Assembly (NCBI GenBank): GCA_003556955.1
Contig: PWQB01000087.1
Span: 1-5,281, forward strand
Direction of reading: 5' to 3'
DNA length: 5,281 nt
Source: Nostocaceae cyanobacterium CSSed10_463m
GTDB taxonomy: Bacteria > Cyanobacteriota > Cyanobacteriia > Cyanobacteriales > Nostocaceae
Under the pieces are notes generated by a model that did no database searches, had not been told where the DNA came from, and saw only the letters and a program-made list of their open reading frames with translations. Positions 5,234 through 5,281 of this stretch are shown one piece after another (position 1 is the first letter of the stretch; every line of letters begins with the position of its first letter). A program made the position numbers and the translations under genes.

Positions 5234-5281
5234 ACTCAGCACTCAGCACTTTCTCCACTCAGCACTCAGCACTCAGCACTC
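5234..5281 (-). repeat. CAGCACT heptad tract (inverse of 2135-2204)
   Basis: Five copies of CAGCACT, the reverse complement of AGTGCTG, occur at 5237-5250 and 5260-5280, split by one 9-mer TTCTCCACT (5251-5259), a one-base variant of the reverse complement of AGTGGGGAA. The tract begins 11 bp after the rhomboid stop codon and runs off the window, so its full length is unknown. It is in opposite orientation to the tract in the convergent gap. Confidence 0.92.

Noticed and set aside
5224..5239. CTGAG/CTCAG stem as terminator of the rhomboid gene
   Set aside because: The stem is only 5 bp with a 6-nt loop and no T-run, and its right arm is part of the heptad tract.
2135..5281. Composite transposon bounded by inverted repeats
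   Set aside because: There is no transposase in the window, the boundaries are simple heptad tracts common in this group, and no target-site duplication can be seen.

Overview
The window most likely comes from a filamentous, heterocyst-forming cyanobacterium of the Nostoc/Anabaena type. The evidence is AT-rich DNA, five HIP1 octamers (GCGATCGC), tandem heptanucleotide tracts (CAGGGAA, and AGTGCTG in both orientations), dispersed palindromic repeats, and kinase architectures typical of that group. No species can be named from sequence alone.

Layout. Positions 1-379 hold no gene that I can see: an interspersed hairpin repeat, a CAGGGAA heptad tract, a CCCGATTT-type palindrome followed by a T-run, and a candidate promoter and leader for the first gene. 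Positions 380-2119 (+) encode a membrane-anchored Hanks-type Ser/Thr kinase with a C-terminal array of four ~51-residue repeats. Positions 2120-2255 are a convergent intergenic gap made almost wholly of simple repeats. Positions 2256-4397 (-) encode a second, related kinase with one membrane anchor and ten exactly 34-residue TPRs. A 114-bp divergent intergenic region (4398-4511) carries a perfect 9-bp inverted repeat. Positions 4512-5222 (+) encode a six-helix rhomboid-family protein. The window ends in a heptad tract that is the reverse complement of the one at 2135-2204.

The most interesting feature is that all three proteins depart from the catalytic consensus of their families. The first kinase has HCD instead of HRD. 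The second has HRDVNPRN, so Asn replaces the catalytic-loop Lys, and an Arg sits two residues later as in receptor tyrosine kinases. The rhomboid has GANG instead of GASG/GxSG and Gln in place of the TM6 His, so both members of the catalytic dyad are missing; a second conserved His, before the GN motif, is also Gln. The rhomboid is therefore very likely a pseudoprotease.

Working hypothesis (inference): the two kinases are single-pass membrane proteins with a cytoplasmic kinase domain and extracytoplasmic helical-repeat domain. The divergently transcribed pseudorhomboid could bind or traffic a single-pass partner such as the TPR kinase, and the two genes may share an operator.
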